Source: GCA-2862585 sp965277895 (GTDB lineage: Bacteria > Bacteroidota > Bacteroidia > Flavobacteriales > UBA7312). Taken from it: a DNA stretch of 64,000 bases. A program made the position numbers and the translations under genes. Below are positions 8,850 through 17,704 of the stretch, in pieces (position 1 is the first letter of the stretch; each line of letters begins with the position of its first letter). A model generated the notes under the pieces. It had not been told where the DNA came from and did no database searches. It saw only the letters and a list, made by a program, of their open reading frames with translations. The stretch lies in the NCBI GenBank assembly GCA_965277895.1, contig CBDIDR010000001.1, positions 1,116,001 through 1,180,000 of the forward strand, given 5' to 3'.

Positions 8850-9425
8850 TTACTCAATCACTCCTTGCCGTTTAGCGTCCTCTAAAATATACTCAATCCA
8901 TTTATCCTCTTCAACGCTTTGGGGTTGGTAGGGCGTTTTTAGATTGTTGTCGTATAATCGAGCTAGGCTTTGCCAAAAAAAGGCTTGAAAACCACCCCTC
9001 AAATCCTTAATGATTTCATAGGTGCTAATGTTGGTTTCTCTGTAAATCAGTTTAGAGAGAATACGTCCTTCCCATCTAGAAAGTTTTTTTAAATCTTCAG
9101 CTAATTCTTCTTTCGCCCATTTTTCTACAGCCTTTATATAGGCTTTCTTCTTTCTGCGTTTGGGAATGCTGTCCAAATCGGCTAGCACACTATCCAGTTT
9201 TGAAGAGGCTAATTTGGCATAAGGGTAAACCTTAAGGGTTTTGTATTGCAATCGTCTAAAATACCGTTGGTCTTCCTTATTTTTAAAATGAAGAATTTGA
9301 ACTTCGTCAATTTCACTAAGTACTAGAGTGTCCTTTTTGTCATAATACATTTCTTTAATCATAAAGGTATCTACTTGTGAAAAGCATATAAAGGGGAAAA
9401 GTAATATGACAACAATTGATTTCAC
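8850..9425 (-). CDS. DUF4294 domain-containing protein
   Basis: A 191-residue Bacteroidota-specific protein. It has a short secretion signal (MKSIVVILLFPFICFSQ) and a mature region rich in charged residues: YFRRLQYKTLKVYPYAKLA, a basic stretch PKRRKKKAYIKAVEKWAKE, and the well-conserved RWEGRILSKLIYRETN and LRGGFQAFFWQSLA. These features match the DUF4294 family, whose function is unknown. The signal peptide suggests a periplasmic location. It is followed on its own strand only by the convergent dehydrogenase and stands alone. Confidence 0.85.
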   Translation of the reverse strand: MKSIVVILLFPFICFSQVDTFMIKEMYYDKKDTLVLSEIDEVQILHFKNKEDQRYFRRLQYKTLKVYPYAKLASSKLDSVLADLDSIPKRRKKKAYIKAVEKWAKEELAEDLKKLSRWEGRILSKLIYRETNISTYEIIKDLRGGFQAFFWQSLARLYDNNLKTPYQPQSVEEDKWIEYILEDAKRQGVIE

Positions 9426-9478
9426 TACACAAAGATATAGTAATGAAACAAGGAAAAAAGTAAAATTATTATGTGAGA

Positions 9479-9994
9479 TTACAAATACAAATCAATAAGC
9501 CCGTCGGGAGTATCCAAAACGATTTGCTTATTTTCTTTATCAATCTTGTGAATGAAGGGTTCGGCAATGGGAATGAGTATTTCTTTGCCTTTAAAGTCAA
9601 TGACAAAAAGCTGTTGACCACTATTATCTTGAATGTTTACGATTTTACCAAGCTCACCGTGTTTTAAATCGCTGATAGAAAAGTTGATGACTCCAACAAA
9701 AGGGTTTTCATCTTCTGGTAGAAAATCTAGAGGTAGATAGGTTTCTTTGTTGATAAGTGTTGAAGCGTCTTCGTCACTATTAATATCTTCAAACTTTAAA
9801 AGAGCGATGCCATTATTTTTGAAACGAAAGTTGCTTATAAAGAAAGGAACTAAGCTACCATTCATATCTATGAATAAGTGACTTAGTTCCTTAAACTTTG
9901 GGGATGAGCTAACATCTAATTTAATGTTTACTTCTCCCTTGTATCCGTGTTTTCGACTGATTTTACCAAGAAAGAAACAATCTTCCTTTTTCAT
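9479..9994 (-). CDS. rimM: 16S rRNA processing protein RimM
   Basis: RimM is an assembly factor for the 30S head domain; it binds ribosomal protein S19 and assists 16S rRNA maturation. The protein is 171 residues. The N-terminal RimM barrel begins with FFLGKISRKHGYKGEV, and the C-terminal PRC-barrel contains GELGKIVNIQDNSGQQLF and KEILIPIAEPFI. Its start lies 7 bases after the rpsP stop, so it forms an operon with the S16 gene, as in many bacteria. trmD and rplS, which often complete the operon, are absent here. Confidence 0.95.
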   Translation of the reverse strand: MKKEDCFFLGKISRKHGYKGEVNIKLDVSSSPKFKELSHLFIDMNGSLVPFFISNFRFKNNGIALLKFEDINSDEDASTLINKETYLPLDFLPEDENPFVGVINFSISDLKHGELGKIVNIQDNSGQQLFVIDFKGKEILIPIAEPFIHKIDKENKQIVLDTPDGLIDLYL

Positions 9995-10001
9995 AATCTG
10001 T

Positions 10002-10787
10002 TTACTCAGCAGAATCTTCTTTCTTTTCTTCAGTAGCAGGAGCTTCCTCAGTAGCAGGTGCTTCCTCAGTAGTAGGTGCTTCTTCAGCAGCAGGAGCTTC
10101 TTCAGCAGCAGGAGCTTCTTCAGCAGCAGGTGCTTCTTCAGCAGCAGGTGCTTCTTCAGCAGCAGGTGCTTCTTCAGTAGCAGGAGCTTCCTCAGTAGCA
10201 GGAGCTTCCTCAGCAGCAGGAGCTTCTTCAGCAGCAGGTGCTTCCTCAGTAGCAGGTGCTTCTTCAGTAGCAGGAGCTACTTCAGCAGCAGGTGCTTCCT
10301 CAGCAACAGCTTCTACTTCTTCAGCTAGCTCAGCATTAGCGTTAGCCAATTCTTTTGCTCTGTTTTCACTGATTTCTTTTTCAGCAGCTAATCGTGCTTT
10401 TTTGTCGTCTTGCTCAGCTTTAGAAAGAGCATCTTTCTTAGAGTTGATTTTCTCTTCTTTTTCAGCTAACCAAGCTTCAAAACGATTTTCAGCTTCTTCT
10501 TCATTAAATGCTCCCTTAGCAACACCACCTAAAAGATGTTTTTTCATCATTACTCCTTTGTATTTCAAAAGAACTAAAGCGGTGTTAGTTGGTTGAGCAC
10601 CTTTCATAACCCAATCCAATGCTCTATCGAAGTTTAGTTCAACAGTCGCAGGATTTGTGTTAGGATTGTACTGACCTAAATTCTCAATGAATTTACCGTC
10701 TCTTTTTGCACGGCTATCAGCAACAACTATTTTGTAGATTGGCTTTGATTTTTTACCGTGTCTTTGTAATCTAATTTTTGTAGGCAT
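10002..10787 (-). CDS. rpsP: 30S ribosomal protein S16 with long Glu/Ala/Pro repeat tail
   Basis: Residues 1-80 are the conserved S16 core (TKIRLQRHGKKSKPIYKIVV, GKFIENLGQYNP, ALDWVMKGAQPT). Residues 80-155 form a charged helical stretch (EAWLAEKEEKINSKKDA). Residues 163-252 are 15 units of a six-residue repeat EEAPA[AT], and the protein ends EKKEDSAE. Total length is 261, against about 80-90 in most bacteria; Bacteroidota S16 often has an extension, but this one is dominated by a minisatellite. The core is fully intact, so ribosomal function is expected. The tail is acidic and probably disordered, projecting from the 30S body. Confidence 0.95.
   Translation of the reverse strand: MPTKIRLQRHGKKSKPIYKIVVADSRAKRDGKFIENLGQYNPNTNPATVELNFDRALDWVMKGAQPTNTALVLLKYKGVMMKKHLLGGVAKGAFNEEEAENRFEAWLAEKEEKINSKKDALSKAEQDDKKARLAAEKEISENRAKELANANAELAEEVEAVAEEAPAAEVAPATEEAPATEEAPAAEEAPAAEEAPATEEAPATEEAPAAEEAPAAEEAPAAEEAPAAEEAPAAEEAPTTEEAPATEEAPATEEKKEDSAE
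10032..10301 (-). repeat. 18-bp minisatellite encoding (EEAPA[AT])n in rpsP
   Basis: Fifteen tandem copies of an 18-bp unit encode EEAPAA or EEAPAT, with single variants EVAPAT and EEAPTT. Variation between units is mostly synonymous or A/T exchange, in keeping with slippage or unequal exchange under selection to keep the frame and composition. Confidence 0.9.
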
Positions 10788-10956
10788 AATTTTTCAGTTT
10801 AACTATCTCTGTAGTATCTGGTTAATAATTAGGGCGGCAAAGATGCAATTATTTCTTTGAAATAGAAAGAAAAACTAGATTTTAATACTTATCAACAATG
10901 GGTAATATTATTGGCTTAATTTTTACTTTTACAAAGCATTAACTCAAACATACAAA

Positions 10957-13900
10957 GTGTACTTAATTTTTGATACGGAAACTACAGGCTTACCTAGAAG
11001 CTGGAAAGCACCCATTACGGATGTAGAAAATTGGCCTAGGTGTGTGCAGATTGCATGGCAGTTATACGATGAAATGGGTGCTTTGATAGAGCAAAAGGAC
11101 TTCCTTATTCGTCCTGATGGTTTTGATATTCCTTTTGAAGTTGAGAAAATTCATGGTATTTCTACCGAACTAGCAATACAGAAAGGTCACGATTTAGCAC
11201 AAGTTATTGCTGAATTTAAAGATGCAATTAAAAAAACAACTTTCTTGGTCGGTCAAAACGTAGGTTTTGACGTTAATGTATGGGGTTGTGAGTTCCATAG
11301 ACTGGATGAAGATTTAGAATGGACTAAGCTAAAGGTATTAGATACGTGTACAGAAAAGACAGCTTCATTATGTCAAATACCTGGAGGTAGAGGTGGAAAG
11401 TTTAAATTACCTAATCTTACGGAATTACACCAGTATTTATTTCAGCAGTCTTTTGAAGAGGCACATAATGCCACTGCCGATGTAGAAGCAACAAGCCGAT
11501 GTTTTTTGGAACTTCTTAGAAAGGAACACTATTCTTTGGAAGAGCTTCAGCAAGAAGCGGCTTATTTTTCAGAATTTCAATCAGCAAACCCTTCTACTAT
11601 ACAGCCTTTGGGTCTTAAGCACTTAAACCTAAAGGAAGAAAGTGCAAAACTTGTAAAAGTTGAAGATGTAAAGCCTGAAATTACAGTTGATAAGGAAATT
11701 GATTTAAGCTCATCTCCATTTGTTCATTTACATAACCATACGCAGTATTCTGTGCTTGAGTCAACTACCAAAATTCAATCCATGATTGATAGGGCAGTTG
11801 AGTTTGATATGCCTGCTGTTGCCATAACGGATTATGCCAATTTGTATGGTGCTTTTCATTTTGTTGATGCTATACACAAACACCCCTCAAACAAGGAGAT
11901 TATAGAGTTCAATAAAGCTGTTGATAAAGGGGATGAAAATGGACCTAAAAAAGACTTATCCATAAAAGGAATTGTAGGTTGCGAACTGTCTATTTGCAGA
12001 GACCATGCTAATAAGGATACCAAAGACAATGGCAAAGCCATGGTTTTCTTAGCAAAAAATAAAGAAGGCTATCATAATTTATCAAAGATGAGTTCTTTGG
12101 CATTCACTGATGGTTTTTATTATGTTCCTCGAATAGATAAGAAAATTGTAAGTAATTACAAGAAAGACCTTATTGTTATTAGCGGTGGTATAAGTGGTGA
12201 GATTTCCGATTTAATTTTATCGGTTGGTGAACGACAAGCTGAAGAATCCATAATATGGTGGAAGGAGCAGTTTGGCGATGATTTCTACATTGAACTTGTA
12301 CGACACGGAATTGAAGAAGATAAACGACTAAACGATACACTTATTCGTTTAGCAAAAAAGCATGGTGTAAAACTTATTGCAGCAAATAATTCCCATTACT
12401 TACACAAGGAAGATGCCAATGCCCACGACATTCTGTTGTGTGTAAAAGATGCTGAATTGCAATCGACACCTATTGGTAGAGGACGCGGCTTTAGGTATGG
12501 ATTTCCAAATGATGAATACTATTTCAAATCTCAAGAGGAGATGAAAGCATTATTCAAAGATATTCCAGAAGCTATTTCAAACATTAGTGAAATTGTATCA
12601 AAAGTAGAAAGCTATCAGCTTCAGAGAGATGTTCTTCTTCCTGCTTTTGACATTCCAGAGCAATTTGTGGTCAAAGAAGATGAAGAGGACGGAGGAAAAA
12701 GAGGAGAAAATGCCTATTTGAGGCACTTGTCTTACGAAGGGGCAAAAGAAAGGTATCCAGAAATTACGGATGAAATTCGCGATCGTCTTGACTTTGAACT
12801 TGAAACCATTGCCAAGACAGGCTATCCTGGTTATTTCTTAATTGTTCAAGACTTCACCAGTCAGGCACGGAAAATGGGTGTTTCGGTAGGTCCAGGTAGG
12901 GGATCTGCAGCTGGTTCTGCGGTAGCCTATTGTGTAGGGATTACTAATGTTGACCCTATAAAGTATGACTTACTTTTCGAGCGTTTTTTGAATCCAGACA
13001 GGGTGTCTCTTCCGGATATTGATATTGACTTTGATGATGAAGGGCGAAATAAAATTATCGATTGGGTAGTCAATAAATATGGTCAAAATCAGGTAGCTCA
13101 AATTATTACCTACGGTACTATGGCAGCGAAATCTTCTTTGAGAGATACGGCCAGAGTCCTTGATTTACCACTTTCTGAAGCCAATGGTTTAACTAAGAAA
13201 ATGCCAGACATAAAGTTGAATAAACTCTTCAACTTTGACGATAATGAACTTAAAGACAAATTAAACGGTGAGCAGTTTAAGATGGCTCAAGAATTTAAGG
13301 AATTAGCCGATGGCGATGACTTACAGTCTAAAACCATAAAGCAAGCTACTATACTTGAGGGCTCACTAAGAAATATTGGACTACACGCTTGTGGGGTTAT
13401 CATCACGCCTGATGATATCTCTAAATTTATACCTGTTCGTAAGGCCAAAGATACTGAGCTATTAGTAACTCAGTTTGACAACAGTGTTGTTGAATCTGCA
13501 GGAATGTTGAAGATGGACTTTCTAGGACTAAAAAACCTAACCATCATCAAAGACTGTTGTAAGATTATCAAACACATTCACGATGAGGATATAGACCCAG
13601 ATAAAATTCCTTTAGACGATGAGTTAACTTATCAGCTTTTTCAAAGAGGAGAGACCAATGGAATTTTTCAGTTTGAATCTCCTGGAATGCAAAAAAACCT
13701 AAAAGCACTTAAGCCGGATAAGTTTGATGACTTAATTGCTATGAATGCCTTGTACAGACCTGGCCCTATGGAATACATTCCTAATTTCATTGCACGTAAG
13801 CACGGCAAAGAGGATATCATTTACGATTTACCTGAAATGTCTGAAATCCTTTCGGATACTTATGGAATTACAGTGTATCAGGAGCAAGTGATGCTTTTAT

Positions 13901-15321
13901 CTCAGGAATTAGCTGGTTTCTCTAAAGGTGATGCCGATGTACTTCGTAAGGCTATGGGTAAAAAGATTTTTGCTCTTCTAGAAAAACTCAAGCCTAAGTT
14001 TTTGGATGGTTGTAATGAGAGGGGTCATGATGTAGAGATAGCCGAAAAGATTTGGGGCGATTGGGAAGCTTTTGCTGCCTATGCTTTCAATAAATCGCAT
14101 TCGACTTGTTATGCTTTAATTGCCTTTCAAACGGCATATCTAAAGGCTCATTATCCTGCTGAATATATGGCGGCTTACCTTACCCATAACATGAACGATA
14201 TAAAGAAAGTTACTTTTTATATGGAAGAGTGTAAGCGTATGGGTATAAAGGTATTAGGCCCAGATGTAAACGAGAGTTTTTACAAATTTGCGGTTAACAA
14301 AAAAGGAGAAATCAGATTCGGATTAGGTGCTGTTAAAGGTGTTGGAGAGGGTGCTGTAGAAACGATAGTAAACGAACGTCAGGAAAACGGAAACTACCAA
14401 TCCATATTTGATTTAAGCAAACGTATTGATTTGAGAGCAGCCAACAAACGTGCTTTTGAAAGTTTGGTTTATGCTGGTGGCTTTGACAGTTTTGGTCATA
14501 AGCGTTCGACTTATTTTTATGATGATGGCACTGGAAGTATATTCTTGGAACGTGTTATGAAATATGGACATAAGTTTCAGGAAAATTTAGATTCTGCTCA
14601 GGTGTCTTTATTTGGTGAATCTTCCGAAGATGTGCTTTTAGAACCTAAAGTTCCGGACGTAGAGCCATGGAGTACATTAGAGATGCTTAATAAGGAAAAA
14701 GAAGTAGTTGGGTTTTACATTTCAGGACATCCATTGGATGATTACAAACTTGAAATGGAAAGCCTCTGTAACTTCAATATATCTGAAATAAAAGATTTTC
14801 AAGCCGTTAAGGGTAGAGATATTCTTATTGCAGGAATGGTAGCTCAGGTAGAACACCGTTTCACAAAAGGAGGAAAGCCATTTGGTACTATTTCCTTAGA
14901 AGACTATCACGACCAAATTACCTTCTTTTTGTTTGGTGATGATTACCCAAAATATAAGGCGTATATGACTGAGGGGTGGTTTGTCTATGCTCAGTGTAGA
15001 GTGCAAGAGCGAAAATGGAGTAAAGAGAACGAGTTGGAGATTAAGCTTGTTAATGTGGAGTTACTATCCGAAATTAAGGAAAAAGCTATTCGGTCAGTCT
15101 GTGTGAATATTGACTTGGAAGATTTAACGACTGATGTTATCAACAGAATTCAGGCTCTGGCAGAGGATAATGTGGGTAAGCATAACCTTAAAATTGTAGT
15201 AAACGATTCATCGGAAGGATATGCGGTTTCTTTGCGTTCAAAGAAATTTAAAATCAGTCTTGATGAAGACTTTATAAATGGTCTAAAACAAATTCCAATG
15301 TTGGAAATTCAAATCAATTAA
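10957..15321 (+). CDS. dnaE: DNA polymerase III alpha subunit with N-terminal exonuclease fusion
   Basis: The replicative polymerase, 1454 residues. Domains in order: a DEDD 3'-5' exonuclease (residues 1-175; FDTETTG holds the first acidic pair, HNATADVEAT the later motif); a PHP domain from about residue 254 (FVHLHNHTQYSVLES); the polymerase core with palm motif PDIDIDFDDEGR near residue 685; a helix-hairpin-helix region (FGLGAVKGVGEGAVE); and a C-terminal OB fold near residue 1287 (DILIAGMVAQVEHRF). The fused proofreading domain is common in flavobacterial DnaE and implies that a separate DnaQ may be unnecessary. The start is GTG at 10957, chosen because the exonuclease begins directly there. 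Confidence 0.96.
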   Translation: MYLIFDTETTGLPRSWKAPITDVENWPRCVQIAWQLYDEMGALIEQKDFLIRPDGFDIPFEVEKIHGISTELAIQKGHDLAQVIAEFKDAIKKTTFLVGQNVGFDVNVWGCEFHRLDEDLEWTKLKVLDTCTEKTASLCQIPGGRGGKFKLPNLTELHQYLFQQSFEEAHNATADVEATSRCFLELLRKEHYSLEELQQEAAYFSEFQSANPSTIQPLGLKHLNLKEESAKLVKVEDVKPEITVDKEIDLSSSPFVHLHNHTQYSVLESTTKIQSMIDRAVEFDMPAVAITDYANLYGAFHFVDAIHKHPSNKEIIEFNKAVDKGDENGPKKDLSIKGIVGCELSICRDHANKDTKDNGKAMVFLAKNKEGYHNLSKMSSLAFTDGFYYVPRIDKKIVSNYKKDLIVISGGISGEISDLILSVGERQAEESIIWWKEQFGDDFYIELVRHGIEEDKRLNDTLIRLAKKHGVKLIAANNSHYLHKEDANAHDILLCVKDAELQSTPIGRGRGFRYGFPNDEYYFKSQEEMKALFKDIPEAISNISEIVSKVESYQLQRDVLLPAFDIPEQFVVKEDEEDGGKRGENAYLRHLSYEGAKERYPEITDEIRDRLDFELETIAKTGYPGYFLIVQDFTSQARKMGVSVGPGRGSAAGSAVAYCVGITNVDPIKYDLLFERFLNPDRVSLPDIDIDFDDEGRNKIIDWVVNKYGQNQVAQIITYGTMAAKSSLRDTARVLDLPLSEANGLTKKMPDIKLNKLFNFDDNELKDKLNGEQFKMAQEFKELADGDDLQSKTIKQATILEGSLRNIGLHACGVIITPDDISKFIPVRKAKDTELLVTQFDNSVVESAGMLKMDFLGLKNLTIIKDCCKIIKHIHDEDIDPDKIPLDDELTYQLFQRGETNGIFQFESPGMQKNLKALKPDKFDDLIAMNALYRPGPMEYIPNFIARKHGKEDIIYDLPEMSEILSDTYGITVYQEQVMLLSQELAGFSKGDADVLRKAMGKKIFALLEKLKPKFLDGCNERGHDVEIAEKIWGDWEAFAAYAFNKSHSTCYALIAFQTAYLKAHYPAEYMAAYLTHNMNDIKKVTFYMEECKRMGIKVLGPDVNESFYKFAVNKKGEIRFGLGAVKGVGEGAVETIVNERQENGNYQSIFDLSKRIDLRAANKRAFESLVYAGGFDSFGHKRSTYFYDDGTGSIFLERVMKYGHKFQENLDSAQVSLFGESSEDVLLEPKVPDVEPWSTLEMLNKEKEVVGFYISGHPLDDYKLEMESLCNFNISEIKDFQAVKGRDILIAGMVAQVEHRFTKGGKPFGTISLEDYHDQITFFLFGDDYPKYKAYMTEGWFVYAQCRVQERKWSKENELEIKLVNVELLSEIKEKAIRSVCVNIDLEDLTTDVINRIQALAEDNVGKHNLKIVVNDSSEGYAVSLRSKKFKISLDEDFINGLKQIPMLEIQIN

Positions 15322-15326
15322 TTGTG

Positions 15327-15334
15327 TAATTTTG
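15327..15334 (+). promoter_or_regulatory. -7 promoter box for trxA
   Basis: TAATTTTG matches TAnnTTTG exactly, directly after the dnaE stop and 43 bases before the trxA ATG. A TTG at 15301-15303 within dnaE could be the -33 element (23-nt spacing). Confidence 0.5.
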
Positions 15335-15377
15335 TAAAGGAAATAAATCAAACAAATAATAAAATAAAACCGATAAA

Positions 15378-15698
15378 ATGGCATTAGAAATCACTGACAA
15401 AAATTTTAAAGAAGTAGTACTAGACTCTGACAAACCTGTATTAGTTGACTTTTGGGCAACTTGGTGTGGTCCTTGTAGAATGGTTGGTCCTATTGTTGAT
15501 GAATTATCAAACGACTATCAAGGAAAGGCTGTTGTAGGAAAGGTTAACGTTGATGATAACTCAGCAGTGCCTTCAGAATTTGGAATTAGAAACATTCCTG
15601 CACTTTTAATTTTCAAAAATGGTGAGATTGTTGATAAGGTAATCGGTGCCGTTCCAAAAAATGTATTAGCTGAAAAATTAGACGCTCAGCTTTCATAG
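15378..15698 (+). CDS. trxA: Thioredoxin
   Basis: A 106-residue cytoplasmic thioredoxin that reduces protein disulfides. The redox motif WATWCGPCR is complete, and the cis-Pro loop RNIPALLIFKNG and a C-terminal GAVPKNVLAEKL are present, all as in the classic TrxA fold. There is no signal peptide. It lies 56 bp after dnaE with its own promoter box and is followed by a strong terminator, which suggests a single-gene transcript. Confidence 0.96.
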   Translation: MALEITDKNFKEVVLDSDKPVLVDFWATWCGPCRMVGPIVDELSNDYQGKAVVGKVNVDDNSAVPSEFGIRNIPALLIFKNGEIVDKVIGAVPKNVLAEKLDAQLS

Positions 15699-15712
15699 TA
15701 TTTTAAAAGATT

Positions 15713-15740
15713 AAAAAGGGGCTTTTAGCCCTTTTTTTTT
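15713..15740 (+). terminator. Rho-independent terminator after trxA
   Basis: AAAAAGGGGC and GCCCTTTTT form the stem, including one G-T pair, around a TTTTA loop. It runs into a run of ten or more T just before the next gene's ATG at 15744. Confidence 0.85.
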
Positions 15741-15743
15741 GAG

Positions 15744-16664
15744 ATGATTGATAGAAAACACATAGAGAAATTTGAAAATTTAGAGCTGCTTGCCAACCAG
15801 GTAGTAGAAGGCTTTATTACTGGACTTCATAAAAGTCCTTTTCATGGGTTTTCAGTTGAGTTTGCAGAGCATAGACTTTACAATTCAGGAGAAAGTACGC
15901 GTCACATTGACTGGAAGTTATTTGCTAGAACAAATAAGTACTTTGTCAAACGTTACGAAGAGGAAACAAACCTTAGGTGTAGGATAATCATTGATCAATC
16001 GTCCTCTATGTATTTTCCTAAAGTTGAATCCCCCTCATTGGAAAGCCCTAATAAGGTCTTTTTCTCGGCAGTTTGTTCTGCTGCTCTAATGAACCTTCTA
16101 AAACGCCAAAGAGACGCTATCGGTTTAAGTGTTTTTTCTGATAAAGTTCATCTTCATACTAATGAAAAGACGAGTACTAAACATCATCAGTTTTTGATGC
16201 ATCAGATCGATGGTATTATCAATGATTCCTCTACTATGAAAACGTCAAGAGTTACTGACGCTCTGCATCAGATAGCTGAGAATATTCATCAACGTTCTTT
16301 AGTGATACTATTTAGTGATATGATGGATAATTCTGAAAATAATGAGGAATTGTTTTCAGCACTACAGCATTTAAAATTTAATAAGCATGAAGTGATTTTG
16401 TTTCATGTAATGGATAAGTCTAAGGAATTGGATTTTGAATATGAGAACAGACCATACAAATTTGTAGATATGGAAACAGGAGAGGAGTTAAAACTATCTC
16501 CCAATGAGGTTAAAAAGAACTACAAAGAACAGTCGCAATCTTTTCTTAAAGAGTTAAAGCTTAAGTGTACTCAATACCGAATAGATTTTATTGAAGCAGA
16601 TATTAATGAAGGTTTTGATAATGTCTTGTTATCTTACCTTGTCAAACGTTCAAAATTATATTGA
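15744..16664 (+). CDS. DUF58 domain-containing protein (von Willebrand A-like fold)
   Basis: A 306-residue cytoplasmic protein of the DUF58 family. The family signature HIDWKLFARTNKYFVKRYEE is near residue 56, followed by a von Willebrand A-like strand with a metal-site-like DQSSSM. A second motif, LVILFSDMMDN, matches the central strand and loop. In Bacteroidota such proteins often accompany a MoxR ATPase and Bat proteins; none is nearby, so this one is stand-alone. Function is unknown beyond a presumed role with MoxR-type chaperones. Translation begins only 3 bases after the trxA terminator T run, so transcription must start within or before that hairpin, or read through it. Confidence 0.85.
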   Translation: MIDRKHIEKFENLELLANQVVEGFITGLHKSPFHGFSVEFAEHRLYNSGESTRHIDWKLFARTNKYFVKRYEEETNLRCRIIIDQSSSMYFPKVESPSLESPNKVFFSAVCSAALMNLLKRQRDAIGLSVFSDKVHLHTNEKTSTKHHQFLMHQIDGIINDSSTMKTSRVTDALHQIAENIHQRSLVILFSDMMDNSENNEELFSALQHLKFNKHEVILFHVMDKSKELDFEYENRPYKFVDMETGEELKLSPNEVKKNYKEQSQSFLKELKLKCTQYRIDFIEADINEGFDNVLLSYLVKRSKLY

Positions 16665-16681
16665 GTTTTTTTTGTGATTAT

Positions 16682-16714
16682 CTTGTAAGTAATTCAAAAA
16701 ACAATTTATATTTG
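16682..16714 (+). promoter_or_regulatory. Promoter for tRNA-Asp
   Basis: CTTG (16682-16685) and TATATTTG (16707-16714, exact TAnnTTTG) are separated by 21 bases, close to the spacing preferred by Bacteroidota promoters. The tRNA begins 38 bases downstream. Confidence 0.65.
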
Positions 16715-16751
16715 CACCTCTTCAATTTTGAAGTTGTTCTTTTATAGAAAC

Positions 16752-16828
16752 GGTCTGGTAGTTCAGTTGGTTAGAATACATGCCTGTCACGCATGGGGTC
16801 GCGGGTTCGAGTCCCGTCCAGACCGCCA
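16752..16828 (+). tRNA. tRNA-Asp (GTC anticodon)
   Basis: The acceptor GGTCTGG pairs with CCAGACC, followed by discriminator G and an encoded CCA. The anticodon stem CATGC/GCATG holds the loop CTGTCAC with anticodon GTC at 16786-16788. The T arm GCGGG-TTCGAGT-CCCGT is regular, and the D arm GTTCAGTTGGTTAGAAT is present. The G discriminator fits tRNA-Asp. Nothing suggests that an element has integrated at its 3' end. Confidence 0.97.
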
Positions 16829-16836
16829 ATAACATT

Positions 16837-16872
16837 CCCTCATTCTCTAGTAGAGTGAGGGATTTTCTTTTG
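16837..16872 (+). terminator. Terminator after tRNA-Asp
   Basis: CCCTCA...TGAGGG and inner CTCT/AGAG form a hairpin with a small bulge, followed by ATTTTCTTTT. It begins 9 bases after the tRNA CCA. Confidence 0.8.
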
Positions 16873-16983
16873 TTGGGGGGGAAGGATATGGGGAAGAATT
16901 TTATATCTAGAATCTATTTCAAACTAAATAATTTTACTTTTAATTAAATTAATTATTTAAAGTTAAAATCATTGTTGGTAAGT

Positions 16984-17682
16984 TTATTTATTAAATGTTT
17001 TTGAAAGTGCTGAAGCTAACAAACCTGTTGGAACGGCAATCATACCCATACCTATAAAGACAATGAATGTTGTAAATAGTTTGCCACCAATTGTTACAGG
17101 ATACATATCGCCATAACCTACTGTTGTAAGAGTTGTTACTGCCCACCACAATGAATGGAAAACTGATTTAAATGCTTCAGGTTGTACAGGGTTTTCAAAA
17201 TAATATATACCAACAGCTGAAACATACAGCAAAAAAATAGTCCCAACTATAAATACGATAAGTTCATTTTTAATTGATTTAAAAGCATCTGTTATTCTAT
17301 GAATTGCTTTATTATACTTGAATAGTTTTAACACTCTAAATAGTCTAAATAATCTAAATATTCTGATTGACCTTAAGTCAATTCCTGAAGTTAAATAAAA
17401 TGGTAAAATAGCAAGGATGTCAATAATTCCGTAGAAGCTAAATAAGTAACTTCTACGAGGTTTTGTAAGCCAAAATCTAAGAATATATTCACAACTAAAA
17501 ATAACAACACAAAAGAGCTCAAATCCATTTAAAATTGATTTATACTTATGATCTAAATCAGGAAGTGTTTCAATTGAAAATGATAGAAGTGATAAAATAA
17601 TTAATGATTGAATAAAAAAATCAAAAAATCTACCAATTCTAGTGTCAGATTCTATTATTATTTTGTATAATTTTTTCTTCAC
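16984..17682 (-). CDS. Voltage-gated-type potassium channel (six-transmembrane)
   Basis: A 232-residue inner-membrane ion channel. The selectivity filter TTLTTVGYGDMYP lies between the last two hydrophobic segments. An arginine-rich S4-like helix (SIRIFRLFRLFRVLKLFKY) with Arg every third residue lies near residues 105-123. Six hydrophobic segments can be counted, as in prokaryotic Kv channels, and the C-terminus is short with no RCK or cyclic-nucleotide domain. The gene follows the 189-residue unknown protein with a 22-bp gap on the same strand, suggesting an operon. Potassium selectivity rests on the GYGD filter. Confidence 0.9.
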   Translation of the reverse strand: MKKKLYKIIIESDTRIGRFFDFFIQSLIILSLLSFSIETLPDLDHKYKSILNGFELFCVVIFSCEYILRFWLTKPRRSYLFSFYGIIDILAILPFYLTSGIDLRSIRIFRLFRLFRVLKLFKYNKAIHRITDAFKSIKNELIVFIVGTIFLLYVSAVGIYYFENPVQPEAFKSVFHSLWWAVTTLTTVGYGDMYPVTIGGKLFTTFIVFIGMGMIAVPTGLLASALSKTFNK

Positions 17683-17704
17683 TTCTTACTTATAAATTAT
17701 CTGT

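Noticed and set aside
9924..10328. Long plus-strand frame encoding an FFSSR/FLSSR repeat protein
   Set aside because: It is the antisense reading of the GAA/GCT/CCT-rich minisatellite in rpsP; an 18-bp repeat opens more than one frame. No start context or family.
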